Positions 42,313 through 51,168 of a stretch of 64,000 bases of DNA are shown here, piece by piece. A program made the position numbers and the translations under genes. Under the pieces are notes generated by a model that was not told where the DNA came from, ran no database searches, and saw nothing but the letters and a program-made list of their open reading frames with translations. The DNA lies in contig NZ_GL877878.1 of NCBI RefSeq assembly GCF_000194155.1, positions 3,565,557 through 3,629,556 on the forward strand, in the 5' to 3' direction. Within the stretch, counting starts at the first letter, position 1; every line of letters begins with the position of its first letter. This stretch comes from Saccharopolyspora spinosa NRRL 18395 (GTDB lineage: Bacteria > Actinomycetota > Actinomycetes > Mycobacteriales > Pseudonocardiaceae).

Positions 42313-42933
42313 ATGCCGTGGTCCGAACAAGCAGCTGCTCGTGCCGTCGACGAGATCTTCGAACGACGGGTGCCGCCGCTGCAGACGCTCGTCGGAGACG
42401 CCGAGCGCGTCGCCCGCGCATGCCATGCGATGGCCACCCGGTTCCACGCGGGCGGCAAGCTCATCGTGTTCGGCAACGGCGGGCCGAGCACGGACGCCCA
42501 GCACGTGGCCGTCGAGTTCGTCCACCCGGTGATCGTGGGCAAGAAGGCGCTTCCGGCGATCTCGCTGACCGCGGATGTCGCGACGGTGACCGGGGTGGCC
42601 ACCGGCGACGGGCCGGACGAGGTGTTCGCCCACCAGGTCCGGCACCTCGCCGACCCGGAGGACATCGCCCTGGGCATCTCCACCGACGGCAACTGCGGGA
42701 ACGTCCTGCGCGGCCTGGCCGTGGCCGGTGACCGAAGCCTGTTGACCGTCGGGCTGACGGGCGGCGACGGTGGGCGCATCGCCCGCGCGGGCCTGGACCA
42801 CGTGCTGATCGCCGATGCGGTCGATCCGCGGGTCGTCAAGGAGGCGCACGTGACCATGTACCACGTGCTGTGGGAACTCGTGCACGTGTTCTTCGAACAC
42901 CCGGGCGCGTTGCGGCAGGGGGTGGGCGCATGA
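42313..42933 (+). CDS. SIS-domain protein, GmhA-like (first copy)
   Basis: The protein has 206 residues. It carries the sedoheptulose-7-phosphate isomerase fold: FGNGGPSTDAQHVAVEF and later ISTDGNCGNVL. Compared with E. coli GmhA, His61, Glu65 and His180 equivalents are kept (AQHVAVEF; MYH), but Gln172 is Lys and the phosphate-binding STSGNS is STDGNC. ATG 42313 is chosen; in-frame starts exist at 42220 and 42304. Such SIS genes recur in actinobacterial hydrogenase loci, with no known role. Confidence 0.7.
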   Translation: MPWSEQAAARAVDEIFERRVPPLQTLVGDAERVARACHAMATRFHAGGKLIVFGNGGPSTDAQHVAVEFVHPVIVGKKALPAISLTADVATVTGVATGDGPDEVFAHQVRHLADPEDIALGISTDGNCGNVLRGLAVAGDRSLLTVGLTGGDGGRIARAGLDHVLIADAVDPRVVKEAHVTMYHVLWELVHVFFEHPGALRQGVGA

Positions 42934-43151
42934 CATCCGAAGATCCGGGGGAAACCTGCCGCGGCGACTCCTGCGTGACCTGTTCGGACGAGGCAACGGA
43001 AGTCCGGGTGCTGCGGCTGCTGGGCGACGAGCTCGCCGCCGTGGCCACCGATTCGGGTGAAGAAGTGGTCAGCGTCGCCCTGGTTCCGGCTCGTCCCGGG
43101 GACACGGTGCTGGTCCACGCCGGTGAGTCGATCGCGATCGTGGAGGAGTGA
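42930..43151 (+). CDS. HypC/HupF-family variant chaperone
   Basis: The protein has 73 residues. It contains ETCRGDSCVTCSDEA and ends with PARPGDTVLVHAGESIAIVEE, the conserved HypC beta-barrel end. Unlike canonical HypC it does not begin with Met-Cys, so it may not carry the Fe(CN)2CO group the same way. It overlaps both neighbours and lies between the two SIS genes. Confidence 0.65.
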   Translation: MTSEDPGETCRGDSCVTCSDEATEVRVLRLLGDELAAVATDSGEEVVSVALVPARPGDTVLVHAGESIAIVEE

Positions 43152-43849
43152 CCGCCGTGAGTTCAGGTGCCGATGCTGTCGAGTCGCTGTACCCGTTCTT
43201 GTCGACATCGGACGGCGACGTCGATGCGGTGCTCGCCGAGGTGCGCCAGTCCACGCAGGACAAGGTGCGGGAGATCATGCGGTTGCGCGAGGCGGTCAAA
43301 CACGGGTACCGCAACGAGATCGTCGCGTGCGCGTCGGCGATGGCCGAGCGGTTCGCCCGCGGTGGGCGGCTGCTCACCTTCGGCAACGGCGGCAGCTCCA
43401 CCGACGCACAAGACCTCGCCAGCCTCTTCCTGAACCCGGGCGCTACCGCACCTGCGCTGCCCGCGATCGGGTTGACCAGCGACATCGCGGTGGTCACCGC
43501 CCTGTCCAACGACATCGGGTTCGACGTGGTGTTCGCCCGCCAGATCGGTGCCTTCGGCCGCCGCGACGACATCGCGGTGGGGCTGTCCACCAGCGGGAAC
43601 TCGCCGAACCTGCTGCGGGCGTTCGACGAAGCGGCGCGACGCGGACTGCTCACCATCGGGATAGCCGGCGACAAGGGCGGCCGGATGGCCGAGTCCGAGC
43701 ACATAGACCACCTTTTCGTGGTGCCGTCCGCCTCGGTGCACCGCATCCAGGAAGCGCAGACCACGCTCTACCACGCGCTGTGGGAGATGACCCTGCTGAC
43801 GCTGCACGGGATGGGAGGAGCGGCCGATGTGCCTCGCGATCCCCGGTGA
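43148..43849 (+). CDS. SIS-domain protein, GmhA-like (second copy)
   Basis: The protein has 233 residues with an intact phosphate-binding STSGNS and FGNGGSSTDAQ. However, the catalytic His61 and Glu65 positions are Asp and Leu (AQDLASLF). Gln172 and His180 equivalents are present (RIQEAQTTLYH). The defects complement those of the first SIS protein. GTG 43148 overlaps the HypC-variant stop. Probable role in sugar-phosphate binding; partner unknown. Confidence 0.7.
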   Translation: MTAVSSGADAVESLYPFLSTSDGDVDAVLAEVRQSTQDKVREIMRLREAVKHGYRNEIVACASAMAERFARGGRLLTFGNGGSSTDAQDLASLFLNPGATAPALPAIGLTSDIAVVTALSNDIGFDVVFARQIGAFGRRDDIAVGLSTSGNSPNLLRAFDEAARRGLLTIGIAGDKGGRMAESEHIDHLFVVPSASVHRIQEAQTTLYHALWEMTLLTLHGMGGAADVPRDPR

Positions 43850-44096
43850 AGTCCTCGAGATCCTGCCGGACCGCCCGGATCTGGCCAAGGTCGAAGTCAG
43901 CGGCGTCCGCCGCAACATCAACGTCAGCCTCCTCGGCAGACCACCTGAGCCGGGCGAGTGGATCCTGATCCACGTCGGCTTCGCGCTGTCCACAATAGAC
44001 GAGGCCGAAGCGCGTGCGGTGCTGGAGTTCCTGGAGGGCTTGGGACAGACCTACACCGACGAGATCGATGCGCTGCAGGACTCGCGCATCGAATGA
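43827..44096 (+). CDS. hypC: HypC, canonical hydrogenase chaperone
   Basis: The protein has 89 residues. It starts MCLAIPGEVLEIL with the essential Cys2 and keeps the HypC barrel (GEWILIHVGFALSTIDEAEA). It carries iron between HypD and the large subunit. It overlaps the SIS gene stop region and is followed by a 315-base spacer before hypD. Confidence 0.85.
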   Translation: MCLAIPGEVLEILPDRPDLAKVEVSGVRRNINVSLLGRPPEPGEWILIHVGFALSTIDEAEARAVLEFLEGLGQTYTDEIDALQDSRIE

Positions 44097-44411
44097 CAGG
44101 GGGGTGTTCGATCAGCGAATGGCCATGCAGGGAGCTTTTTCATCCTGGCCGGTGTCCGCAGTCCGCGATGCTGGAAGCCGTACAGTACGGACTGCCGCAA
44201 CCGGCGTAGCCGCCTTGGCCCACCTACGACACTTGCACCGCCACGGGTTCTCAGGCTGGTCCCACCCCGAAGGGGTTCTCTGCGAGGACCTGCCCCGACG
44301 TGGTGCATCGGACAAACAAGGGTCGTGGATCCCACAGCGAGAAGGCGCCTGAGGTTCCGCTACCCGCACCGCTATGCAAAAAGAGACTGAAAAACGCTCA
44401 AGGGGGGTCGG
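44097..44411 (+). promoter_or_regulatory. Long structured spacer between hypC and hypD
   Basis: No gene is visible, yet the spacer is exceptional in an operon whose genes otherwise overlap. GCAGTCCG (44158-44165) pairs perfectly with CGGACTGC (44188-44195). ACCCC and GGGGT (44264-44276) form a hairpin nested inside GGTTCTC (44246-44252) and GAGGACC (44284-44290). It may be a second promoter with a structured leader, an RNA switch or a processing site. Confidence 0.4.
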
Positions 44412-45539
44412 ATGCGATTCGTCGACGAGTACCGGGACGCGGACAAGGCGCGAGCGCTGGCGGCCGAGATCGCCGCGCTCTGCGAGCCTGGCCGGCAGTA
44501 CAAGTTCATGGAGGTCTGCGGCGGCCACACCCACACCATCTACAAGCACGGCATCGAGGACTACCTGCCGGCGAACGTCACCCTGGTGCACGGCCCCGGG
44601 TGTCCGGTCTGCGTGATCCCGATGGGCCGGGTCGACGACGCCATCCACATCGCCCGGCAACCGGACGTGCTCATGACCTCGTTCGGCGACATGATGCGGG
44701 TACCGGGCAGCAACGGGAACTTCTTCGACTCCAACGCCGAGGACACCAACATCCGAATGGTGTACTCGCCGCTGGACTCGCTGAAGCTCGCCCGGCAGAA
44801 ACCGGACCAGCAAGTGGTGTTCATGGCGATCGGGTTCGAGACCACCGCCCCGTCGACTGCGATGACCCTGCTGCGCGCCGAGCAGGAAGGCCTGGAGAAC
44901 TTCTCCGTCTTCGGCAACCACGTGACGATCATCCCGGCGATCAAGGCGATCCTGGACTCCCCCGACCTGCGCCTGGACGGGTTCCTCGGGCCGGGGCACG
45001 TGTCGACGGTGATCGGCTGCCGGCCGTACGAGTTCATCGCCCGCGACTACGGCAAGCCCGTGGTGGTCGCGGGCTTCGAACCGCTGGACATCATGCAGTC
45101 GATCTACCTGCTGCTCAAGCAGCTCGCGGAGAACCGCTGCGAGGTCGAGAACCAGTACGCCCGCGTGGTTCCGTGGCAGGGCAACACGACCGCCCTGGAA
45201 GCGATCGCCAAAACAATGGAGCTGCGGCCGTACTTCGAGTGGCGCGGGTTGGGTTTCATCTCGCACTCCGCGCTGCGGCTCCGCGAGGCATACGCGCGGT
45301 TCGACGCCGAGCAGCGCTTCGACCTGCCCGGGGTGCGGGTGGCCGACCCCAAGGCATGCCAGTGCGGCGAGGTGCTCAAAGGCGTCCTCAAACCGTGGGA
45401 GTGCAAGGTGTTCGGCACGGCCTGCACGCCGGAAACACCGATCGGCACCTGCATGGTCTCGCCGGAAGGAGCCTGCGCCGCGTACTACAACTTCGGCCGG
45501 TTCAGCCGGGAACGCGTCAGGGAGGCGAGCCGAGCATGA
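44412..45539 (+). CDS. hypD: HypD
   Basis: The protein has 375 residues. Signature motifs are complete: EVCGGHTHTIYKHG, HGPGCPVCVIP, GFETTAPSTA, and the cluster-binding Cys set in ACQCGEVL...WECKVFG, TPIGTCMVS and GACAAYY. HypD acts with HypC to assemble the Fe(CN)2CO group. The ATG is preceded by AAGGGGGGT. It is coupled to hypE, whose start lies within its stop region. Confidence 0.9.
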   Translation: MRFVDEYRDADKARALAAEIAALCEPGRQYKFMEVCGGHTHTIYKHGIEDYLPANVTLVHGPGCPVCVIPMGRVDDAIHIARQPDVLMTSFGDMMRVPGSNGNFFDSNAEDTNIRMVYSPLDSLKLARQKPDQQVVFMAIGFETTAPSTAMTLLRAEQEGLENFSVFGNHVTIIPAIKAILDSPDLRLDGFLGPGHVSTVIGCRPYEFIARDYGKPVVVAGFEPLDIMQSIYLLLKQLAENRCEVENQYARVVPWQGNTTALEAIAKTMELRPYFEWRGLGFISHSALRLREAYARFDAEQRFDLPGVRVADPKACQCGEVLKGVLKPWECKVFGTACTPETPIGTCMVSPEGACAAYYNFGRFSRERVREASRA

Positions 45540-46618
45540 GCGCGAAACCCCGAGCGGAGCCGACCGACGAGCGGTTCGATCCCGAGCAGCAAGTGCTCGA
45601 CCGGATCGAGAAGGCCCGCCGCCGCAAGCCGAAGGTGAAGGAAGAGCGGAAGGCCACGCAGACGCTCGTCGAGGCCGTGTTCCTGGAGGCGTTCCGCAAC
45701 GAACTGCTGGAACCCCTGGAGGACGGTGCGGAGCTGCCGGTGGACGGCACCCGGCTGGCTTTCACCACGGATTCGTTCGTGGTGTCGCCGCTGTTCTTCC
45801 CCGGCGGGAACATCGGCGACCTGGCGGTCAACGGCACGGTCAACGACCTCGCCGTCTCGGGCGCGACACCGCAGTACCTGTCCGCCGGTTTCCTGATCGA
45901 GGAGGGCTTCCCCGTCGCCGATCTGACCCGCATCGTCGAATCGATGTCGAACGCGGCGCGGGCGGCCGGGGTGCGGGTGGTCACCGGCGACACGAAGGTC
46001 GTGGAGAAGGGCAAGGCGGACGGCTGCTACATCAACACCTCGGGCGTCGGCGTCCTGCGGACCGACCACCGGCTGGGCGTCAACACGGTCCGCCCGGGTG
46101 ACGCCGTGCTGGTCTCGGGTCCGATCGGCGATCACGGGGTGACGGTCATGCTCGCCCGCGGCGAACTCGACATCGACTCCGACGTGGTCTCCGATACGGC
46201 ACCCGTCCACCAGCTCGTCGCCGACCTGCTCGCGGCGGTTCCGGACGTCCGGGCGCTCCGCGATGCGACGAGGGGCGGTGTTGCGACGATCCTCAACGAG
46301 ATCGCCCGGGCCGCGCAGGTAGCAGTCGTCGTGGACGAAGCGGACGTACCCGTGCGCACCGAAGTGCGGGGTGCCTCGGAGCTGCTGGGCATCGATCCGC
46401 TCTACGTGGCTTGCGAGGGACGCATCGTCGTAGTCGTCCCAGGTGCTCGGACCGAGGCAGCGCTGCGGGCGATGCGGGCGCATCCGCTGGGCGTACAGGC
46501 CGCGCTCATCGGACGCGTCGTGGACGACCCGCCGGGGCTGGTGCTGCTGAACACGACGTTCGGCGGCACCCGCATCGTCGATCTGCTGGTGGGCGATCCC
46601 CTCCCACGGATCTGCTAG
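45536..46618 (+). CDS. hypE: HypE
   Basis: The protein has 360 residues, PurM-like. It carries FTTDSFVVSPLFFPGGNIGDLAVNGTVNDLAVSGA and ends PRIC, the C-terminal Cys that carries the thiocyanate/cyanide group. A charged N-terminal extension of about 50 residues (DPEQQVLDRIEKARRRKPKVKEE) precedes the usual start of the fold. ATG 45536 overlaps the hypD stop. It needs carbamoyl transfer from HypF. Confidence 0.88.
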   Translation: MSAKPRAEPTDERFDPEQQVLDRIEKARRRKPKVKEERKATQTLVEAVFLEAFRNELLEPLEDGAELPVDGTRLAFTTDSFVVSPLFFPGGNIGDLAVNGTVNDLAVSGATPQYLSAGFLIEEGFPVADLTRIVESMSNAARAAGVRVVTGDTKVVEKGKADGCYINTSGVGVLRTDHRLGVNTVRPGDAVLVSGPIGDHGVTVMLARGELDIDSDVVSDTAPVHQLVADLLAAVPDVRALRDATRGGVATILNEIARAAQVAVVVDEADVPVRTEVRGASELLGIDPLYVACEGRIVVVVPGARTEAALRAMRAHPLGVQAALIGRVVDDPPGLVLLNTTFGGTRIVDLLVGDPLPRIC

Positions 46619-46620
46619 CC

Positions 46621-46950
46621 GTGCACGAGCTCGGCATCACCCAGAGCATCGTGGACGCCGTGCTGGACGCGGTCGAGGAGCCGACCATCAAGTGCGTGCA
46701 CCTGGAGGTCGGGCGGCTTTCCGGCGTGGTGCCCGACGCGATCCGGTTCTGCTTCGAGCTGGTGGCGGACGGCACGCGACTGGCATCTGCCCGGTTGGAC
46801 ATCACCGAGCCGGCCGGTCGCGGCGAATGCCGTTCGTGCGCACGGGAAATCGACATGGACGACCTGATCACGCGCTGCGCGTGCGGCGGCGTCGACATCG
46901 CGGTGCTCGCCGGACAGGAATTGCGGATCAAAGCAGTGGAGGTGGGATAG
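46621..46950 (+). CDS. hypA: HypA
   Basis: The protein has 109 residues. It begins (M)HELGITQSIVDAV, with the nickel-binding His2. A zinc site follows: ECRSC (CxxC) and RCACG (CxC). It inserts nickel with HypB. It starts at GTG two bases after hypE and hypB follows directly. Confidence 0.85.
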   Translation: MHELGITQSIVDAVLDAVEEPTIKCVHLEVGRLSGVVPDAIRFCFELVADGTRLASARLDITEPAGRGECRSCAREIDMDDLITRCACGGVDIAVLAGQELRIKAVEVG

Positions 46951-47631
46951 ATGTGCGGTACGTGCGGATGCGCCGACGAGGAATCGAAGACCATCGTCCT
47001 GGAGCAGCAGGTGCTGGCCAAGAACGACGGCCTTGCCGACGCCAACCGGAACTGGCTGCAGACCAGGGGAATCGCCATGATCAACCTGATGAGCTCACCC
47101 GGTTCCGGCAAGACGACCCTGCTGGCCCGAACCGCGCACGAGTTCGACGGTGCCCCGCTCGCGGCCGTCGAGGGTGACCAGGAGACCGGCCTCGACGCGG
47201 CGCGGCTGCGGGACAGCGGCTGCCCGGTGGTGCAGATCAACACCGGTACGGGCTGCCACCTGGACGCGACGATGCTGGCCGATGGCCTGCGCGCGCTGCG
47301 GCCTCCGCACCACTCCGTGGTGTTCGTCGAGAACGTCGGGAACCTGGTGTGCCCGGCGCTGTTCGACCTCGGCGAGCAAGCCCGCGTCGTCCTCGCCTCG
47401 GTGACCGAGGGCGCGGACAAACCGCTGAAGTACCCGCACATGTTCCGCGCGGCGGATCTGGTGCTGCTGAACAAGATCGACCTGCTGCCCCACGTCGACT
47501 TCGACGTGGCCGGCTTCATCGACGCCGCTTCGATGGCCAATCCCGGTGTCCGGGTGCAGCGCCTCTCGGTCACCACCGGCGAAGGCATCACCGAGTGGTA
47601 CGACTGGCTCGGCGAACAGGTGCACGCTTAA
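46951..47631 (+). CDS. hypB: HypB GTPase
   Basis: The protein has 226 residues. The N-terminus MCGTCGCADEE has a short Cys motif, then a P-loop (SSPGSGKTTLL), EGDQETGLDA, NVGNLVCPALFDLGE and NKIDLLPHVDFD. There is no His-rich nickel store. It supplies the GTP-dependent step of nickel insertion. The 3' end overlaps the convergent hypF by four bases. Confidence 0.88.
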   Translation: MCGTCGCADEESKTIVLEQQVLAKNDGLADANRNWLQTRGIAMINLMSSPGSGKTTLLARTAHEFDGAPLAAVEGDQETGLDAARLRDSGCPVVQINTGTGCHLDATMLADGLRALRPPHHSVVFVENVGNLVCPALFDLGEQARVVLASVTEGADKPLKYPHMFRAADLVLLNKIDLLPHVDFDVAGFIDAASMANPGVRVQRLSVTTGEGITEWYDWLGEQVHA

Positions 47632-49897
47632 CGCCGCTTCCGGCACAGCGCTCCGGCGACGGCCGCCTGCCCCAGGCTGATCCCCCCATCGTTGGCCGGG
47701 ACCTGCGAATGCAGCAGGGTGCGGAACCCGCGTCGGTGCAGCATGGTCGTGACGCGCAGCAACAGCAGTGCGTTCTGGAAGACGCCGCCCGAGAGCGCCA
47801 CGGCGCCGATTCCGGTGGATTCCCGCAGCCGATCGCAGACCTCCACCACCGCCGCTGCGAGTCCGTTGTGGAATCTTGCGGCGATCACCGGTACCGGGGT
47901 CGCGGCCCGGAGGTCGGCCACGACCGAACGCACCAGGTCCGCGCCGCGCACCCGCAGCACGGGCCCGCGGCTGATCGACACCGGGCAACCGCCGGTTTCG
48001 GCGGGGTGTCGGCCAGCTGTTCGAGCTCGATGGCGGCTTGGCCTTCGTAGTTGATCGCGTCCCGCACCCCGAGGATCGCCGCCACGGCGTCGAACAGCCG
48101 CCCGGCGCTGGAGGTCAGCGGCGCGTGCCGGCGCTGCCGCAGCAATGCGGCGACCTCGGTCCAATTCGGGTTGCGCCACAACACGTCGAGGTCCCCGGAC
48201 AGGTGATCGACCTCCGCCAGGTAGGAGACGGCGGTCCGCCACGGCTGCTTGATCGCGGTCGCCCCGCCCGGAAGCGGCACCAGGTCCAGGTGTCCCAGCC
48301 GCCGGAAGCCGGTCAGGTCGGCGACCAGGAACTCCCCGCCCCAGATCGAGCCGTCGGCACCATACCCGGTCCCGTCGAACGCCACCCCGATCACCGGCCC
48401 GGTTTCGCCGTTGTCCGCCAGGCATGACGCGATGTGCGCGTGGTGGTGCTGCACGCCCACCAGCTCGACGCCGTCGAGCTCCGCGGCGAACTTCGTCGAC
48501 AGGTACTCGGGGTGCAGGTCGTGGGCCACGACCTGCGGTTCGACGTCGAAGAGCCGCCGGAAATGCGCGATCCCGCCGGTGAAGGACCGCAGCGTCTCGT
48601 AGTTCTCCAGATCGCCGATGTGGTGGGAGACGAACACGTGCTCGTCCTTGGCGACAGCGAAGGTGTTCTTCAGCTCGGCTCCGCAGGCCAGCACCGGCTG
48701 CGGGAACGGCCAGGGCAAGGTCACCGGTTCCGGTACGTAGCCGCGCGAACGCCGGATCGGCATCTCGCGTCCGCCGACAACTCGTACGACGGAATCATCG
48801 GTGCGTATGTGGATTGGCCTGTCGTGCATCAGGAACGCATCGGCGATTTCGCCCAGCCGCTCCAGCGCGTCGTCGTCGCGGTAGGCGATCGGCTCGTCGG
48901 AGACGTTCCCGCTGGTGAGCACGATCGGCCGGGGAAAACCGCGGAGCAGCAGGTGGTGCAGCGGGGTGTAGGGCAGCATGAGGCCCAGTTGACGAGTACC
49001 GGGCGCGACGCTCGGTGCGAGCGCGGCGCCGGGCAGCCGGTCAAGCAGCACGATCGGCCGGCGACGCGAAGTGAGCAGCGCTTCTTCCACGTCATCGATC
49101 GCGCACAGCGACCGCGCCTGCTGCACTGACGCCACCATGATCGCGAATGGCTTGTCCTCGCGGCGCTTCCGCTTGCGCAACCTGGCCGCTGCATCGTCAT
49201 CGGTGGCGTCCACCGCCACGTGGTAGCCGCCGAGTCCCTTCACGGCAAGGACCTCCCCGCGCGCCAGGGCCGCCACCGCTTCCACCAGCGGATCGCCTCG
49301 ACGGGCCGCGCCGTCGCGGTCGGTCAGCCACAGCCGGGGACCGCAGTCGGGGCAGCACACCGGCTGGGCGTGGAAGCGGCGGTTCGCCGGATCGCGGTAC
49401 TCGGCTTCGCACTTGGCGCACAAGGCGAATCCCGACATCGTCGTGTTCGGCCGGTCGTACGGCACATCCCGGACGATGGTGAAGCGCGGCCCGCAGTTGG
49501 TGCAGTTGGTGAACGGATAGCCGAACCGCCGGTCACCGGCGTCGGCGATCTCAGCCGAGCAGTCGGCACACGTAGCGGTGTCGCTGGAGACGAGGGTCGC
49601 CCGCGGTCCGGCAGCATCGCTTTCGACGACGCGAAATCCCTCTTCGGCCACCGCCTCGGCATCGGTGGTGGAGATCCGGGCGACCGCCGCCAACGGCGGA
49701 GCCTGTTCCGCCAGCAAGCCCAGGAACTGCTGGACGACCGAATCCCCGCCCTCCACCTCGATGAACACGCCGTGCACGTCGTTGCCGACATGCCCGGCCA
49801 ACCCCAGGCGGGTCGCCAACGAGTAGACGAACGGGCGGAAACCCACGCCCTGCACGATTCCCTCGACCCGAATCCGCTTCCGGACCAACTCACCCAC
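47628..49897 (-). pseudogene. hypF: HypF carbamoyltransferase, frameshifted as written
   Basis: Domains run in order: acylphosphatase (RKRIRVEGIVQGVGFRPFVY), two zinc fingers (CADCSAEIADAG..CTNCGPRF and CAKCEAEYRD..CCPDCGPRL), YrdC-like and Kae1-like. The main frame goes off after IELEQLADTPP near 48000 and ends at 47885. The rest of the Kae1-like domain (VSISRGPVLRVRGADLV to VALSGGVFQNALLL and the end at 47628) is in another frame. A one-base deletion would explain it. HypF makes the cyanide ligands, so a true break would disable maturation unless another copy exists. Confidence 0.8.
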
Positions 49898-50179
49898 CGA
49901 CCCAGTCTCCGGCGAGTCGGCCGCCGGTGCATCCGCTATCCGACCCGGTCGAACGCGCAGCTCTGATCCCCGTTCACCCGGCGCGGGACCCCATCAAATC
50001 GCGGATGCGGTTTTCGACCACGAGGGCGATCGGCTTCTCCCCGCACCACCTCAGCAACACGCCGTTCTCGTTGCGCGGGCTGGCACCCGCTGGGGTTGGA
50101 ACACAGTAGCGGCATGCTGCCCGCCGATGCGCCCATTGCATTCGGCCGTTTCGCGCACATGAGCCATGCCCGGAATGCA
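49898..50179. other. Intergenic region between hypF and GntR gene
   Basis: About 280 bases precede hypF and follow the GntR gene on the same strand. No gene or strong repeat is visible. The hypF promoter probably lies here. Confidence 0.4.
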
Positions 50180-50923
50180 CTACGGCCGGGTCAGGTCCAG
50201 TTGGACCTCGGCCGCGCGGTCCACGGCCTCGAGGATGTGCTTCTCGGTGAGCGTTCTGGCCAGCGGACCGTCAGCGCGCGCTATCGCCTCCGTGATCGCG
50301 CGGTGTTCGGCGTGAGCGCCGTCGGGTCCCCCACCGCATCCGGCCGACAGCCACAGCACGGCGCCGAGCTCGCCCTGCAACTGGACCTCCTGCTGGGTCA
50401 GCCTGCTCGATTGGGCCGCGGCGGCGACTTCGAGGTGGAACTGCCGCTCGGCGCGGGCGGTGCCGTTCCCGCTGGTGCCGCGCACGTCGTCGGCCGCCTG
50501 CTCCAATCGCGAGAGATCCTCCGGTGACCTGCGCTCAGCCGCGAGGCGGGCAGCCGCACCGGCGATCGCCGCGTAGTGGTCGCCGAGGTCGCGCAACTCG
50601 CCGAAGCTCACCTCGCGCAGCCGCTTGCGCCAGAACTCGCCGCCGTGGTCGCGCGGGGCGCGCACGAAGCTGCCGCCGCTGCGCCCGCGCCTGGTTTCCA
50701 CCAGTCCCTGTTGCCGCAGGGCCATGAGAGCTTCGCGGACGGTGACCGTCGAGACGCCGAATTGACCGGACAGCTCCGCCTCGCTCGGCAGCTGCTCCTC
50801 GTCGGCGAGCAGGCCGAGCGTGATGGCATCGACCAGACGCCTGGTCACCGCCTCCACGCGGCCAGTCTGGTCCAGCGGCGCGAACATCGCTGATCGCGCG
50901 CGATGCGGCACCCATTCGCCCAT
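50180..50923 (-). CDS. GntR/FadR-family regulator
   Basis: The protein has 247 residues. The N-terminal winged helix (EEQLPSEAELSGQFGVSTVTVREALMALRQQGLVETRRGRSGGSFV) is followed by a helical FCD-like domain with GDHYAAIAGAAARLAAERRS and an EHRAITEAIARAD metal-site segment. It may sense a small carboxylate. It lies upstream of hypF on the same strand, so a link to hydrogenase control is possible but unproven. Confidence 0.85.
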   Translation of the reverse strand: MGEWVPHRARSAMFAPLDQTGRVEAVTRRLVDAITLGLLADEEQLPSEAELSGQFGVSTVTVREALMALRQQGLVETRRGRSGGSFVRAPRDHGGEFWRKRLREVSFGELRDLGDHYAAIAGAAARLAAERRSPEDLSRLEQAADDVRGTSGNGTARAERQFHLEVAAAAQSSRLTQQEVQLQGELGAVLWLSAGCGGGPDGAHAEHRAITEAIARADGPLARTLTEKHILEAVDRAAEVQLDLTRP

Positions 50924-51168
50924 GTGATTCCCCTGCTCCTCTCGGTCCTACCGAACCAATCTTGCCGGAAGCTCTTGTGGACCGGGAAATCCCCTTACAC
51001 ATCAAGACATAACGAAGTACTGCTAGTTGCGACGTTCCTCAAAGGTGGTAAAACAATCCGACGTCGTCGTTTTCTCGGGTGCCCGGCGACACCAACGCCG
51101 GCGGCCGCATCTGAGGTCCGAGCAGAATGGATCCCAGCGCACCGGGAACGGCAGGGTGACCGATCTGC
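50924..51168. other. Intergenic region downstream of a USP gene
   Basis: About 245 bases, AT-richer than its surroundings near 50980-51040. It should contain the promoter of the GntR gene and the terminator of the USP gene. No gene is visible. Confidence 0.35.

Noticed and set aside
44097..44411. Cobalamin riboswitch in the hypC-hypD spacer
   Set aside because: No B12-box-like conserved core was found; only generic hairpins are visible.
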